NCBI RefSeq assembly: GCF_026241135.1
Contig: NZ_JAPFGA010000004.1
Location: 186,001 to 250,000, forward strand
DNA from: Galbibacter kalidii
GTDB taxonomy: Bacteria; Bacteroidota; Bacteroidia; Flavobacteriales; Flavobacteriaceae
Direction: 5' to 3'
DNA length: 64,000 bases
Positions within the stretch are counted from its first letter, which is position 1, and each line of letters opens with the position of its first letter. The position numbers were made by a program, and so were the translations under genes. Below are positions 1-9,365 of this stretch, piece after piece. The notes below the pieces were generated by a model. It saw only the letters and a list, made by a program, of their open reading frames with translations, did no database searches and was not told where the DNA came from.

Positions 1-1616
1 ATGGTAAAGGGTGACACGTTGCTGTCCAATGCCTCCAATTGCACGGTAAATTTCTCCTTCGGAACTACTTCATCCAAAACGGTTTGCAGCTTTTCTTTTT
101 CTTCATCAGAAAGTTTAGAGATTTTTTCTTCATCTTTTTTGATGAGGTTGTCAATAGAATCAGCGTCCACACGGGCAAATGAAATGTTTTCTTTGCTGGT
201 TTCCAATTTCTGGATCAAGTGGGAAACGATAGGAGAGTCCAGCAACAATACTTCATAACCGCGCTCTTTGGCTTCATTGATATAGGTGTGTTGTGCATCC
301 TTATCACTGGCGTATAGCACAACGAGTTTGTCGTCTTTATCGGTTTGTGCGTCTTTGATCTTTTCCTGCAATTCTTCAAAAGTGTAATAGGTTCTGCCTA
401 CGCTAGGGTAGAGGGCAAAAGCATCAGCTTTTTCAAAGAATTTATCTTCAGACAACATTCCGTATTCGATCACGATCTTGATGTCGTTCCATTTCTTTTC
501 AAAATCCTCACGGTTTTCGTTAAAGAGGGATTTGAGCTTATCGGCCACTTTTCGGGTGATGTAACTCGAAATTTTCTTCACATTACCATCAGCTTGCAAA
601 TACGATCTGGAAACGTTCAACGGAATATCCGGAGAATCGATAACTCCTCTTAACATAGTTAAGAATTCAGGAACGATACCTTCTACATTATCGGTGACGA
701 ACACCTGATTTTGATAAAGCTGAATTCGGTCTTTTTGAATATTCAGGTCGTTGGTTAATTTTGGGAAATACAAAATTCCGGTCAGGTTGAACGGGTAATC
801 CACATTCAGGTGGATATGGAACAAAGGTTCTTCGAATTGCATGGGGTACAATTCGCGATAGAAATTTTTATAATCCTCTTCTTTAAGATCAGTCGGTTGT
901 TTGGTCCACGCCGGATCCGGATTGTTTATAATATTGTCGACCGTGATCTTTTCTTCTTTCTCATCTTCACCTTCCCCGGTCTTTTTTGTTTCTTCCCTAG
1001 TTCCGAATTTGATCGGGATAGGCATGAACTTGTTGTACTTGGTCAACAGTTCAGTAATTTTTCCATCCTCAAGGAATTCCAAAGAGTCTTCGTTGATGTG
1101 GAGGATGATCTCCGTACCTCGATCTTTTTTATCGGCTTCTTCAAGCGAATATTTCGGCGATCCGTCACACTCCCAATGTGCAGCGGGTCCGTCTTTAAAA
1201 GATTTTGTGATGATCTCCACCTTGTCGGCTACCATAAATGCGGAGTAAAAACCGAGTCCGAAATGACCAATAATACCGCTGTCTTTGCCGGAATCCTTAT
1301 ATTTTTCAAGGAATTCCTCAGCACCGGAGAAGGCAACTTCGTTGATATATTTCTGAACCTCATCGGCTGTCATACCAATTCCCTGATCGATAATGTGAAG
1401 CTTTTTAGCCTCTTTATCGACCTTTACTTCAATAAAAGGGTTTCCATATTCAACACCCGGAGCCTCCCCGATATTGGTCAGGTGTTTTAGTTTTAGGGTG
1501 GCGTCTGTGGCATTAGATATAAGTTCTCTTAAAAATATTTCGTGATCGCTGTATAAAAACTTTTTGATCAGCGGAAAGATGTTCTCTACGGATACATTAA
1601 TATTTCCGGTTGTCAT
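1..1616 (-). CDS. htpG: HtpG, Hsp90-family molecular chaperone (C-terminus cut by window edge)
   Basis: ATP-dependent cytosolic chaperone of the Hsp90 family. The minus-strand frame opens at 1616 and runs off the window, giving about 538 residues, so roughly 90 C-terminal residues (dimerisation domain) lie outside. The N-terminal GHKL ATPase fold is clear: ELISNATDA at residues 31-39, then DQGIGM and GLGFYSAF, the nucleotide-pocket motifs. A charged linker precedes the middle domain, which contains RGVIDSPDIPLNVSRS, typical of HtpG. No frameshift is seen. It is transcribed in the same direction as the PepSY gene upstream but is separated by 326 bp containing possible regulatory repeats, so it is probably its own transcription unit. 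Confidence 0.97.
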   Translation of the reverse strand, partial: MTTGNINVSVENIFPLIKKFLYSDHEIFLRELISNATDATLKLKHLTNIGEAPGVEYGNPFIEVKVDKEAKKLHIIDQGIGMTADEVQKYINEVAFSGAEEFLEKYKDSGKDSGIIGHFGLGFYSAFMVADKVEIITKSFKDGPAAHWECDGSPKYSLEEADKKDRGTEIILHINEDSLEFLEDGKITELLTKYNKFMPIPIKFGTREETKKTGEGEDEKEEKITVDNIINNPDPAWTKQPTDLKEEDYKNFYRELYPMQFEEPLFHIHLNVDYPFNLTGILYFPKLTNDLNIQKDRIQLYQNQVFVTDNVEGIVPEFLTMLRGVIDSPDIPLNVSRSYLQADGNVKKISSYITRKVADKLKSLFNENREDFEKKWNDIKIVIEYGMLSEDKFFEKADAFALYPSVGRTYYTFEELQEKIKDAQTDKDDKLVVLYASDKDAQHTYINEAKERGYEVLLLDSPIVSHLIQKLETSKENISFARVDADSIDNLIKKDEEKISKLSDEEKEKLQTVLDEVVPKEKFTVQLEALDSNVSPFT

Positions 1617-1942
1617 ATATATAATTTTTTTGTTATTATAATTCTTGGTATTGCAATGGCAAAAAAAATACCAATTCAGAGGTTGTGACAAGATGACAGC
1701 TATGTTTGTGTATCATTTTCTTTTGATAGAGATGTTGTTGAAGAGTAAATAAAAACTTATTTTATCCTTAAATTCTTACATTTTAACAAAATTTTTCGTT
1801 CAATTTACTTTTTTAATAATAAAATATTTCCTAACTTGGTGGAGAAGTTGATGGGAAAATGCTATGAAAAAGCAGCTTCCTTGAAAAAAGAAATTGATTT
1901 TGTTTATTTATTGGTTAGGTTGTTGTAGAAAGCGCACATTTT
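1617..1942. other. Intergenic leader of htpG with inverted and direct repeats
   Basis: This gap has no gene. It holds an inverted repeat TTGGTATT (1645-1652) with AATACCAA (1668-1675), and a direct repeat TGACA-N3-TGACA (1686-1698), both upstream of the htpG start on the minus strand. The AT-rich remainder (1740-1900) shows nothing I can name. Control of the heat-shock gene by these repeats is inference. Confidence 0.5.
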
Positions 1943-3520
1943 TTAATGTTGTGCTTTCTCAATTTTTAGGGGTTTCTGATTTGGTTTTTTCTTCAATTTA
2001 AAAGTAACCCATAAAGTGATCAAAGCGAGTACAATCCAGAACACATCGATAAAAAAGGATTGAAAATGTCCGTTTGCGTAGGCTTTCCAAAACCAATTTC
2101 CGGTTGTTATTCCGTTGCTTACAGGAATCAGTAAACCAAGGATACTTCCTGAAAGCAGGCAGTATTTATTGGTAAAGAAATGATTCTTTTTGATGATAAA
2201 AAACACGGAGAGGAGCAACCATCCAATGAAATAAAAATTGTAGAGGAACGATTGTCCTGCCGGATGAAAAACCTTGACAGCAATAAACGTAAGTGCTGTA
2301 ATAGGGTACATGCTTAAACAAACCGAAAGGTAAATGTTGACCAAGGCGCTGTTGAAACGTCTCTTCTTTTCCGGAACATTTTTTTTGTCTCTTGCCACCA
2401 GCCAGATCAATACCCCAGAGATGATGACAAAACAGGAGACAATCCCCAAAACAAAACTGATGAGCCTCAATGCAAAACCCCCATAATCCCCATAATGTAG
2501 GCGGTACATCACATTTCTTACTCCATTGAGATAAGATGGATTGGTAGGGTCTTTTTGTGCTATGATCTCTCCTGTTGAAGCTTGATAAACGGTTTTACCA
2601 AGGTCATTATATACTTTTTTGTCATCGAGTTCGCCTTCAACAGAAACCCGCATATTGCTATCTCCGTAGTTGAAAATATGTACGTGGGAAATTTGAAAAT
2701 CTTCCCATTGGTCTTTGGTTTTATCGATAAAGCCTTCAATAGACGGAATTTCATTCAGTTTTTCATAACCCAGGGCAACAGGTTTGTCGGCCAATTCAAG
2801 GTCTTCATACATTTTTTGCTGATCTCCGTCATATAAAAGCATGATGTTGGGAGCAGCTACGAGGGCAGTCAGCATAAAAAGCGAACCGGTAACAGCATAG
2901 ACAAACTGAAACGGCAGACCAATTACTCCTAAAGCCGTGTGCGCATCAGTCCAGATGGTTTTGAGCTTGGCCTTTGGCCTGAAAGTATAAAAGTTGGATA
3001 CGATTTTATTCCAATGCACTAATATCCCGGTAATAATGGCAAATAGAAAAAAGAGAGCGACAAAACCGGAGAGGTAATAGCCAATGGGGTATTTTATCTG
3101 TGCGAAAAAGTGCAGGCGATACAAAAATTCGCCCAAGGTATATGATTCCAGATAATTGTAGGTGTCATATGTTTTGGTGTCCATGTAGAAAAATGCGCCA
3201 ACTTTGTCTTTATCAGCTGTCAGGGAGTCTTTGGAAGCTCCGAGATTGACACTCACCCTTCTTTCGTTGTAGTGGCTGGCGATTTCGATATCCCTTCCAT
3301 AGAGTTGATAGGTGTTTTGAAGCGAATCTATAACCAAATCTATGTTGGCAGTAATACCTTGATAGTTGGGCGCAACAGCTTCGTTTTTTTGCCAATTGGC
3401 AATTTCATCCCTGAAAAAGGCAAAAGATCCTGTAAAAAAGATAATATAAAGAGCAGCACTGATGACAATCCCGCTTATGGTGTGTGTATTAAAAAGGATG
3501 TTGTATTGGCGCTTGTTCAT
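1943..3520 (-). CDS. PepSY-associated transmembrane protein (iron-regulated membrane protein family)
   Basis: A 525-residue inner-membrane protein of the PepSY_TM family, often found beside siderophore receptors and thought to help in reduction or release of imported iron. An N-terminal membrane segment near residues 10-35 is followed by a long periplasmic stretch, a second helix near 150-170 ending in GILVHW, and a helix pair around 200-225. A second periplasmic region and about five more C-terminal helices follow. Its start overlaps the stop of the upstream small membrane gene by one base (TAATG type), so the two are translationally coupled. It is the last gene of the five-gene metal-uptake locus. 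The family is clear; the exact biochemical role is not established. Confidence 0.88.
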   Translation of the reverse strand: MNKRQYNILFNTHTISGIVISAALYIIFFTGSFAFFRDEIANWQKNEAVAPNYQGITANIDLVIDSLQNTYQLYGRDIEIASHYNERRVSVNLGASKDSLTADKDKVGAFFYMDTKTYDTYNYLESYTLGEFLYRLHFFAQIKYPIGYYLSGFVALFFLFAIITGILVHWNKIVSNFYTFRPKAKLKTIWTDAHTALGVIGLPFQFVYAVTGSLFMLTALVAAPNIMLLYDGDQQKMYEDLELADKPVALGYEKLNEIPSIEGFIDKTKDQWEDFQISHVHIFNYGDSNMRVSVEGELDDKKVYNDLGKTVYQASTGEIIAQKDPTNPSYLNGVRNVMYRLHYGDYGGFALRLISFVLGIVSCFVIISGVLIWLVARDKKNVPEKKRRFNSALVNIYLSVCLSMYPITALTFIAVKVFHPAGQSFLYNFYFIGWLLLSVFFIIKKNHFFTNKYCLLSGSILGLLIPVSNGITTGNWFWKAYANGHFQSFFIDVFWIVLALITLWVTFKLKKKPNQKPLKIEKAQH

Positions 3521-3822
3521 TAGGATTCGATTATAGGATTGTACATTTTACCAAAATAGAAAGCAGCGTAAAAGAGTAGGGTAAGCAAAAGATAGATCCC
3601 CCAGACCTTCCATCCGTTTTTGCCCAAAAAAGCCAAGATCATAAAAACGACCCATAGGATAAACCCTGAATATGTTAAGGTCATCATCACATTGGCATGG
3701 TCAAGCCAAGTGGCCAATGCCAAATGTAAAGTGATGGTCACGAGATAACCGCCGAGGATTCCGGCAGATACTTTGGCAAACCGTTGCCATGGAGAGGATA
3801 AGTGTTTTTTGTTTGCAGGCAT
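3520..3822 (-). CDS. Small inner-membrane protein, DUF3649-like, of the iron-uptake locus
   Basis: A 100-residue protein with a basic N-terminus and three hydrophobic segments (about residues 20-37, 46-65 and 72-92). Size, topology and position between a DUF3325-like gene and a PepSY gene match the small membrane proteins that accompany TonB-dependent siderophore receptors in many Proteobacteria and Bacteroidota. The start overlaps the preceding stop by one base and its own stop overlaps the PepSY start, so the three genes form a tightly coupled unit. The family assignment rests on context and general resemblance. No catalytic motif is visible. Confidence 0.7.
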   Translation of the reverse strand: MPANKKHLSSPWQRFAKVSAGILGGYLVTITLHLALATWLDHANVMMTLTYSGFILWVVFMILAFLGKNGWKVWGIYLLLTLLFYAAFYFGKMYNPIIES

Positions 3823-4151
3823 TATAGAATGAAAATTTCAGTAGTTAACAGACATAAAAAGACAATCAAAAGGGTTTTGTAGCTGAAAAGCTTTAATGGA
3901 CTCAGTAATACAATCAAACTTCCTAAGGTCATGAGGATAATAAACCAGAAAAACAGTCCCGAGGCAAAGCCTTGATCCAAAATGATCAATACAGCAGCCA
4001 GACAAAGAAGGAAGATTCCGATAGGCTTTAAGAATTTACCTTTTTGCTGTAACCACAGGTCGAGTGGAGCCTTGTTTAGGACCGCACGTTTGGAGGTGCT
4101 GTACAAAGCGTAGAATCCGGTAAAAATCAATAAAGTAATAATCGAGATCAT
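3822..4151 (-). CDS. Small inner-membrane protein, DUF3325-like
   Basis: A 109-residue protein with four predicted membrane helices and almost no soluble part. It begins with a hydrophobic segment, then a short basic loop (STSKRA), two central helices and a C-terminal helix ending in EIFIL. The DUF3325-like call is from size, helix pattern and neighbourhood: these proteins occur directly upstream of a second small membrane protein and PepSY proteins in siderophore-uptake operons. Its stop overlaps the next start by one base. The role in iron uptake is inferred from context. Confidence 0.65.
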   Translation of the reverse strand: MISIITLLIFTGFYALYSTSKRAVLNKAPLDLWLQQKGKFLKPIGIFLLCLAAVLIILDQGFASGLFFWFIILMTLGSLIVLLSPLKLFSYKTLLIVFLCLLTTEIFIL

Positions 4152-4238
4152 TTTAGTGGCTTTTTATAACAGGTACAACCCTGAAGGAAATTCAGAGTTG
4201 TACTGCCAATTCAAACTTCAATTTATACAATAGTTGGT

Positions 4239-4955
4239 TTAGGGCATGCAATATGTGGCGCAATGCCATATAAATTCATAATCATCTCCCTTATAAGTAC
4301 CGGGAACTTCTTCTTTATAAGTTGTTTCTACAATATATTTGGTGTCCCAAGGTTGTTTGAATGAAAGATAGCCGTTTTCATCGGTTTCCAGTTTTTTAGA
4401 CCATAGGTCGGCCACATAAATGGCAACTTCATTTTTTGACAATGGCTTGTTTTTATACAACACTTGTAGCTTTACTTCTTCATCTTCTGTTGAAATACGT
4501 TTAACGGTAAGTCCGTTTTCGTTTTGTGCAGCAGTATCGTTTTTTACATTGCCCACATGGACATTGGCCATGGCGTGGTAATGCGTTTTGAAAATACCAA
4601 AATCGTATTGGGTATAATCAATCACATCAATCTCGTTATTATTCAGAAGAACAGTATAAGTCCCTTCTTCTTCAGGAGTAAAAACAGCTTTGTAATAGGT
4701 CTTTTCTGCTGTGGTTTGCAGGACTGTTTTTTCCCCGGAAGGGCTTACAACCCACACGGTAAATTTACTGACCTTGGGAAAGGCTTCGCCTTCCACTTCC
4801 TCGATAACGCCATAGGTATATTCTCCATAATGGACTTTAATTTCTTGTCCGTTACCTACACTTCCCGTTGGGTTGGTTTCTATCCAAAGGTAATGCGCAA
4901 AAGAGGGTGCTATGGCAAAGCACATCATTACGATAGTTAAAATAGTTTTTTTCAT
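4239..4955 (-). CDS. DUF4198-type periplasmic metal-uptake protein
   Basis: A 238-residue secreted protein. A signal peptide (MKKTILTIVMMCFAIAPSFA) is followed at once by His-Tyr-Leu-Trp, so the mature protein probably starts with His, a common metal-binding arrangement in DUF4198 proteins. The body looks like two beta-sandwich modules, the second (about residues 155-215) resembling a carboxypeptidase-regulatory-like domain (KPLSKNEVAIY, ETDENGYLSF). The C-terminus ends in HCATYCMP, two cysteines and a histidine that could bind a metal. It lies between the TonB-dependent receptor and the small membrane genes, which suggests it passes a metal or metal chelate across the periplasm. Substrate is unknown. 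Confidence 0.75.
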   Translation of the reverse strand: MKKTILTIVMMCFAIAPSFAHYLWIETNPTGSVGNGQEIKVHYGEYTYGVIEEVEGEAFPKVSKFTVWVVSPSGEKTVLQTTAEKTYYKAVFTPEEEGTYTVLLNNNEIDVIDYTQYDFGIFKTHYHAMANVHVGNVKNDTAAQNENGLTVKRISTEDEEVKLQVLYKNKPLSKNEVAIYVADLWSKKLETDENGYLSFKQPWDTKYIVETTYKEEVPGTYKGDDYEFIWHCATYCMP

Positions 4956-5082
4956 TTTTGTCTTTTTTATGTTAGCAAAGCAACCATTTATTAAATATTG
5001 TCAGTCTGAGCCTGCCTACCGTCAGGCAGGCTTGTCGAAGACTTGTTTTACTTCCCTTCGACAGGCTCAGGGTGACAGTGAA
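4956..5082. repeat. MITE-like palindromic repeat with nested micro-palindrome
   Basis: Between the DUF4198 gene and the TonB-dependent receptor lies a copy (about 4998-5077) of the dispersed palindrome. One arm contains GTCAGTCTGAG and the other CGACAGGCTCAGGGTGACA. The 20-base palindrome CCTGCCTACCGTCAGGCAGG (5011-5030) interrupts the left arm exactly between CTGAG and CTTGTCGAAG. Other copies without this insert read straight through. Confidence 0.8.
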
Positions 5083-7407
5083 TTAAAATCTATAGGCTAC
5101 TGTAATCCTTCCGTTGATTCCCGGTTCAGCCTGCCAGTATACATACGAACCGTATGAAGCACCTGAATACAAATATTCATCTAATATGTTGTTGATATTG
5201 AGGTTTACATTGAAATGATCGCTATGCCAGTTTAAACCTCCATCTAACCTAAAATAATTTGGTAGAAGGGCTTCATTTTCAGCTCCCCAACTCCATGATG
5301 CTCTGTCTACTTGGTACTGGTATCCTAATGATACTCCAAAACCGTGTAGGGCAGATTCGTTATTAAAATTATAGTTTAACCAACCGTTAGTCATATGTTT
5401 GGCGTGTCCGGCAATACGTGTTCCATCAAGATCCTCTACATTAGTGTTGGCATAATTTAAAATAACATTCAACTCCGGAGTAATTTCTCCCTGCACATCA
5501 AACTCAAATCCTTTTGATTGTACTTCACCGATCTGGATTGAAAAGTTTGGATTTTCGGGATCAGCTACCAATAGATTTTGTTTAGTAATTTGATATGCTG
5601 TTAAGCTTGTATTCAATCTTCCGTCGAACCATTGTTTCTTTATTCCTCCTTCTATATCTTTTGCTTCAACGGGATCAAATTTCTGCCCGGTAGCACTTGC
5701 TCCATAATTAGGGGTAAATGATTGATCATACAAACCATAAACCGTTAAACTTGGCAAAACATCAAAGCTCAACCCAAAACGAGGGGTGAATTTAGAATCA
5801 TCACTAGTGTTTCCATATGCAAATATCTCTGCGTCTGTATATCGTGCAGCCAATGTTAATCTTAATCGATCATTAAACATCCAAAGCTCATCCTGAGCAT
5901 AGAAAGCATTATATTTCATCCCTTGATGGTTGCCTTCGCCTCTTATTTTTACCGATTGTGACCTGTCGAATTCCGGGAATACTACATTACCATATTCCGG
6001 ATTGAATATGTTAAAAGGCTCCTCAACATCAACAAGCCCTGTTTGGTTCCAATCTGCATAATAGCTCAAATCACGAAAATCAAAACCTCCCATTACACGG
6101 TGTTTTATTGGGCCGGTATTAAATTCACCATCCACATAAATTTGTCCTAACTGATTTGTGTTTAGTGCATCAAAAGCATATAACCTTCTGTATACATCTC
6201 CGTTGGGTTCTACGGCATCTGGCCACAAATCGCCACCTTCAACCTGATCATATCTCATATAGGTGTGCTGAGCTACTACAGACCATTTATCGTTGAATTT
6301 ATGGGTGATGTTGGTAGTAAGGTTCAATTCTTCAATATTTGTTTTGGGCATATTGGGATCCAAACCACTAAAGTTCCTGTCTAAGCTGGCAAATCCGGCA
6401 TCAGCGGGAGCAAAAACATAAGCCGCACCTAAAATTTGATCAGCTCTATGATAAGCAAACTCTGTAATTACCGATGTTTTGTCTGATATTTCATATTTTA
6501 ACGATGGAACAATACTATATCTGCTGCTTTCATCATAATCCCTGTGGGATTCTGCCGTTTGGTACATGGCATTAAAGCGATATTGCAATTTTCCATTTGA
6601 TGTTAAAGCGCCACCAGAATCAAAAGCAGCCCTATAACTGTTGAAACTCCCGGCTGTAAATGATATTTTGTTGATGCTCTCTTTGGTAGGCTTTTTGGTA
6701 ACAACATTATAAAAACCACCCGGTTCTCCGGCAGAAAGCATAAATCCGGCAGGTCCTTTTACAAATTCGATCTGTTCTACCATGTTCATATCTTCTGATA
6801 ATGGCCCCCATGGCATTTCGACATTCATACCATTTCTAAAGGCAGGTAGTTTAAATCCACGCATGTTGACACGGGCAAATGTTCCCCAGTGCTCAATCAT
6901 CATGGCTCCACTCACATTTCGGGTTACACTCTCCATCATATTAATGATGTTCTGGTTCTCCAAAACTTCATTACTGATAATCTGAATGTTTTGAGGAAGT
7001 TTTACTACCTCAGTCTTCAAACGTAGTGAAGGTGAAGGTTTTTTTACCACAAAATCGTTGAGCCCGTTACCATTTACAACTACTTCATCCAGCTCTTCAG
7101 TATTTTCTTTTAGTGTGATGTTGTCAATTTGTGTGTTTTGGTCAGCTATAACTGTTACTTTGGATTCAGATTGAAGAAAACCAACACTGCTAACCACTAT
7201 AGTGTATTTTCCTTCGGGGATATTATTCAGTTTGAAAAGCCCGTTTTCATCGGCTTGCGAACCTTTTTGGGTGTTTTTAAGCATTATTGTGGCCATTGAC
7301 ACAACCTCTCCATCTTCTGCAATTACTTTTCCTGTAATGCTACCTTCCTGGGCAAAAGTTGATGCACTTAGGAAAATAACAGATAGAATGAGTATTATCT
7401 TTTTCAT
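5083..7407 (-). CDS. TonB-dependent siderophore receptor
   Basis: Outer-membrane TonB-dependent receptor, about 774 residues from the chosen start at 7407, where a clean signal peptide (MKKIILILSVIFLSASTFAQ) begins. The longer frame to 7452 would add 15 residues and disrupt that signal. A carboxypeptidase-regulatory-like domain occupies about residues 23-100 (SITGKVIAEDGE, PEGKYTIVVSSVGF). The plug follows, with NMRGFKLPAFRNGM and VEQIEFVKGPAGFMLSAGEP, and then a 22-strand barrel ending in RITVAYRF, a classic C-terminal aromatic. The plug resembles the ferric-siderophore subfamily. It heads the metal-uptake locus and faces a divergent AraC-type regulator, which is the likely controller. The exact ligand cannot be read from sequence. 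Confidence 0.92.
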   Translation of the reverse strand: MKKIILILSVIFLSASTFAQEGSITGKVIAEDGEVVSMATIMLKNTQKGSQADENGLFKLNNIPEGKYTIVVSSVGFLQSESKVTVIADQNTQIDNITLKENTEELDEVVVNGNGLNDFVVKKPSPSLRLKTEVVKLPQNIQIISNEVLENQNIINMMESVTRNVSGAMMIEHWGTFARVNMRGFKLPAFRNGMNVEMPWGPLSEDMNMVEQIEFVKGPAGFMLSAGEPGGFYNVVTKKPTKESINKISFTAGSFNSYRAAFDSGGALTSNGKLQYRFNAMYQTAESHRDYDESSRYSIVPSLKYEISDKTSVITEFAYHRADQILGAAYVFAPADAGFASLDRNFSGLDPNMPKTNIEELNLTTNITHKFNDKWSVVAQHTYMRYDQVEGGDLWPDAVEPNGDVYRRLYAFDALNTNQLGQIYVDGEFNTGPIKHRVMGGFDFRDLSYYADWNQTGLVDVEEPFNIFNPEYGNVVFPEFDRSQSVKIRGEGNHQGMKYNAFYAQDELWMFNDRLRLTLAARYTDAEIFAYGNTSDDSKFTPRFGLSFDVLPSLTVYGLYDQSFTPNYGASATGQKFDPVEAKDIEGGIKKQWFDGRLNTSLTAYQITKQNLLVADPENPNFSIQIGEVQSKGFEFDVQGEITPELNVILNYANTNVEDLDGTRIAGHAKHMTNGWLNYNFNNESALHGFGVSLGYQYQVDRASWSWGAENEALLPNYFRLDGGLNWHSDHFNVNLNINNILDEYLYSGASYGSYVYWQAEPGINGRITVAYRF

Positions 7408-7449
7408 TTCAAAATAGTTATTTATATTTGGTCTAAATAAATTGAGGGG

Positions 7450-7457
7450 CAAATTTA
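7450..7457 (-). promoter_or_regulatory. Candidate -7 box of the TonB receptor operon
   Basis: On the minus strand TAAATTTG fits the Bacteroidota -7 consensus TAnnTTTG and lies about 43 bases before the receptor start. No convincing -33 TTG is seen at the usual distance, which would fit an activator-dependent promoter under the neighbouring AraC protein. Confidence 0.4.
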
Positions 7458-7487
7458 GTAAAGGAAGTGTACTATTAGTGACGCGAT

Positions 7488-8474
7488 ATGGATAAAAAAA
7501 GACGCGATTTTATTAATTGTGAATTAATCAATCTAGCGAAGTATAAACAGGATTTTAAAGATGCAATCGCATTTGAGGTCAAGTCAGTAGACGGTAGTGG
7601 AGTGCAATATTCAGAATATCAGTTAGATCCAAAATACGGTAAAGGGACTATCCACTATACAGAATTTGATGAGGTTGCTGTTTATACCTGCAATATAGAG
7701 TTGAAAAGGGATTTGGTTTTTTATGACGAAGTGTGTTGTGATTTGGTGCAGATGTCTTTTATGATCGACGGAGAAAAGATTATTTCATTAAACGGAATGA
7801 ACGATGTATTGAATGAAAATCAGGAATGTTATGCAGTAAAAAGCTCAGTATTTAAAGGTTATACTAGGCTTACCGGAGAAAAGCCATTTCGGGAAATATT
7901 GGTTTTTTTACCTTTTTCTTATTTAAAACGGCGTGGGTTTGAAGATTTGAGTCCGTTTAAGTCTTTTACCGACAAACATTTGGTGCAATCCATGTCCAAC
8001 GATATCCTTTCCATCTTGATGAGCATTCAGGAGACAAAACTGACAGGGATGTGTAAAAGGTTGTTTGTAGAGGCCAAAATTTTAGAATTACTGGCGCTTC
8101 AGATCACCAATTATAAAAACGGAAACCTACACAAAATCGGCTCTACACAGGACAAAATCCTGAAAAAACTCTACATGGCAAAACAACTGATGGCCGATAA
8201 CCTGAATGGGAACTATTCCATAAAAGAATTGTCGAGGGAATTGGCATTGAATGAATATATATTAAAAAAGGAGTTCAAACGTGTTTTTGGTTGTTCTATC
8301 AACGAATTTTATTCCACCGAAAAAATGAACAAAGCAGGAGAGTTACTCAAAGGGACCCAGCTACCTATTTATGAGATTGCCGAAGAGATAGGATATAAAA
8401 ATGCCACACATTTCAGTGCGGCATTTAAACGTTTTTATGGTAAAACTCCTAAAAAGTATCGTACTGCTTTATAG
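7488..8474 (+). CDS. AraC-family transcriptional regulator of the iron locus
   Basis: A 328-residue regulator. The N-terminal 220 residues form a ligand-sensing domain without close resemblance I can name. The C-terminal ~95 residues are an AraC double helix-turn-helix: KELSRELALNEYILKKEFKRVFG is the first HTH (abridged here), and the second ends in ATHFSAAFKRFYGKTPKKYR, the family signature. It is divergent from the TonB-dependent receptor with only 80 bp between starts, the same arrangement as PchR-type siderophore-responsive activators. Activation of the receptor by its ligand is therefore likely, but inferred. The gene ends six bases inside the convergent kdsA stop region. Confidence 0.9.
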   Translation: MDKKRRDFINCELINLAKYKQDFKDAIAFEVKSVDGSGVQYSEYQLDPKYGKGTIHYTEFDEVAVYTCNIELKRDLVFYDEVCCDLVQMSFMIDGEKIISLNGMNDVLNENQECYAVKSSVFKGYTRLTGEKPFREILVFLPFSYLKRRGFEDLSPFKSFTDKHLVQSMSNDILSILMSIQETKLTGMCKRLFVEAKILELLALQITNYKNGNLHKIGSTQDKILKKLYMAKQLMADNLNGNYSIKELSRELALNEYILKKEFKRVFGCSINEFYSTEKMNKAGELLKGTQLPIYEIAEEIGYKNATHFSAAFKRFYGKTPKKYRTAL

Positions 8475-9287
8475 GCTGTTCACTGTTTTTTGAATGGCAA
8501 CAAGATCGGTTAGTAGCTTTTCCAAATGATCGAGGTGAAGCATATTGGCGCCATCACTTTTTGCATTGGCCGGATCAAAATGTGTTTCCATGAAAAGTCC
8601 GTCTATCCCCGCAGCAACACCAGCTTTGGCAATCGTACCTATCATTCTCGGTCTTCCTCCTGTGACACCACTACTTTGGTTGGGTTGTTGAAGCGAGTGC
8701 GTGACATCCAACACAACCGGCGCATATTGTTTCATGGTCGGAATACCTCTAAAATCAACCACCATATCCTGATAACCGAACATGGTACCACGATCAGTAA
8801 TTATCACTTCGTCATTACCGGAATCCAGTACTTTCTGTACGGCATGTTTCATGGCCTCTGGGCTCATAAACTGACCTTTCTTTAAATTCACGGTCTTTCC
8901 GGTTTTGGCAGCGGCTACCACCAAATCGGTTTGGCGTACCAAAAAGGCAGGTATTTGTAGTATATCAACATATTCAGCAGCCATAGTGGCATCTTCTTCC
9001 TTGTGGATATCGGTAATGGTAGGCACATGAAAAGTTTCAGAAACCTTGCGGAGTATCTTCAGGGCTTTTTCGTCGCCTATACCGGTAAAAGAATCGATAC
9101 GACTGCGATTCGCTTTTTTAAAACTGCCTTTGAAAACGTAAGGAATTTTAAGCTTGTCGGTTATACTGACGACCTTTTCAGCTATGCGAAGCGCCATGTC
9201 TTCACCTTCAATGGCACACGGACCGGACAACAGGAAAAAATTATCGCTATCAGTGTGTTTTATTTGTGGGATGTTATTTAAATCCAT
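8469..9287 (-). CDS. kdsA: 3-deoxy-8-phosphooctulonate (KDO-8-P) synthase
   Basis: Condenses phosphoenolpyruvate with arabinose 5-phosphate to KDO-8-phosphate, the first committed step of KDO synthesis for the lipopolysaccharide inner core; cytosolic. The 272-residue length is normal. Visible family motifs are SGPCAIEGED at residues 21-30, KGSFKKANRSR at 53-63 (PEP and phosphate contacts), MFGYQDMVVDFRGIPTM, and DVTHSLQQPN near the active site. It overlaps the AraC gene tail by six bases on the opposite strand. A TATCTTTG box (9316-9309, minus strand) lies upstream. Confidence 0.97.
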   Translation of the reverse strand: MDLNNIPQIKHTDSDNFFLLSGPCAIEGEDMALRIAEKVVSITDKLKIPYVFKGSFKKANRSRIDSFTGIGDEKALKILRKVSETFHVPTITDIHKEEDATMAAEYVDILQIPAFLVRQTDLVVAAAKTGKTVNLKKGQFMSPEAMKHAVQKVLDSGNDEVIITDRGTMFGYQDMVVDFRGIPTMKQYAPVVLDVTHSLQQPNQSSGVTGGRPRMIGTIAKAGVAAGIDGLFMETHFDPANAKSDGANMLHLDHLEKLLTDLVAIQKTVNSL

Positions 9288-9308
9288 CTTTTATTTTGAT
9301 TTAGGATG

Positions 9309-9316
9309 CAAAGATA
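9309..9316 (-). promoter_or_regulatory. Candidate -7 box of kdsA
   Basis: Minus-strand TATCTTTG matches TAnnTTTG and sits 22 bases before the kdsA start. No TTG is found at the standard upstream spacing. Confidence 0.45.
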
Positions 9317-9365
9317 CGGAAACGATGTTTTATTCCCGCGAAGGCGGAAATCCGTTTTTTTAAGA

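Noticed and set aside
1-1490. Several plus-strand open frames in the first 1.5 kb
   Set aside because: They are antisense shadows of htpG, whose minus-strand frame has full Hsp90 motifs. The plus-strand translations are Phe/Ser-rich and resemble nothing.
1645-1675. CIRCE element upstream of htpG
   Set aside because: The inverted repeat TTGGTATT/AATACCAA differs from TTAGCACTC-N9-GAGTGCTAA in sequence and spacing.
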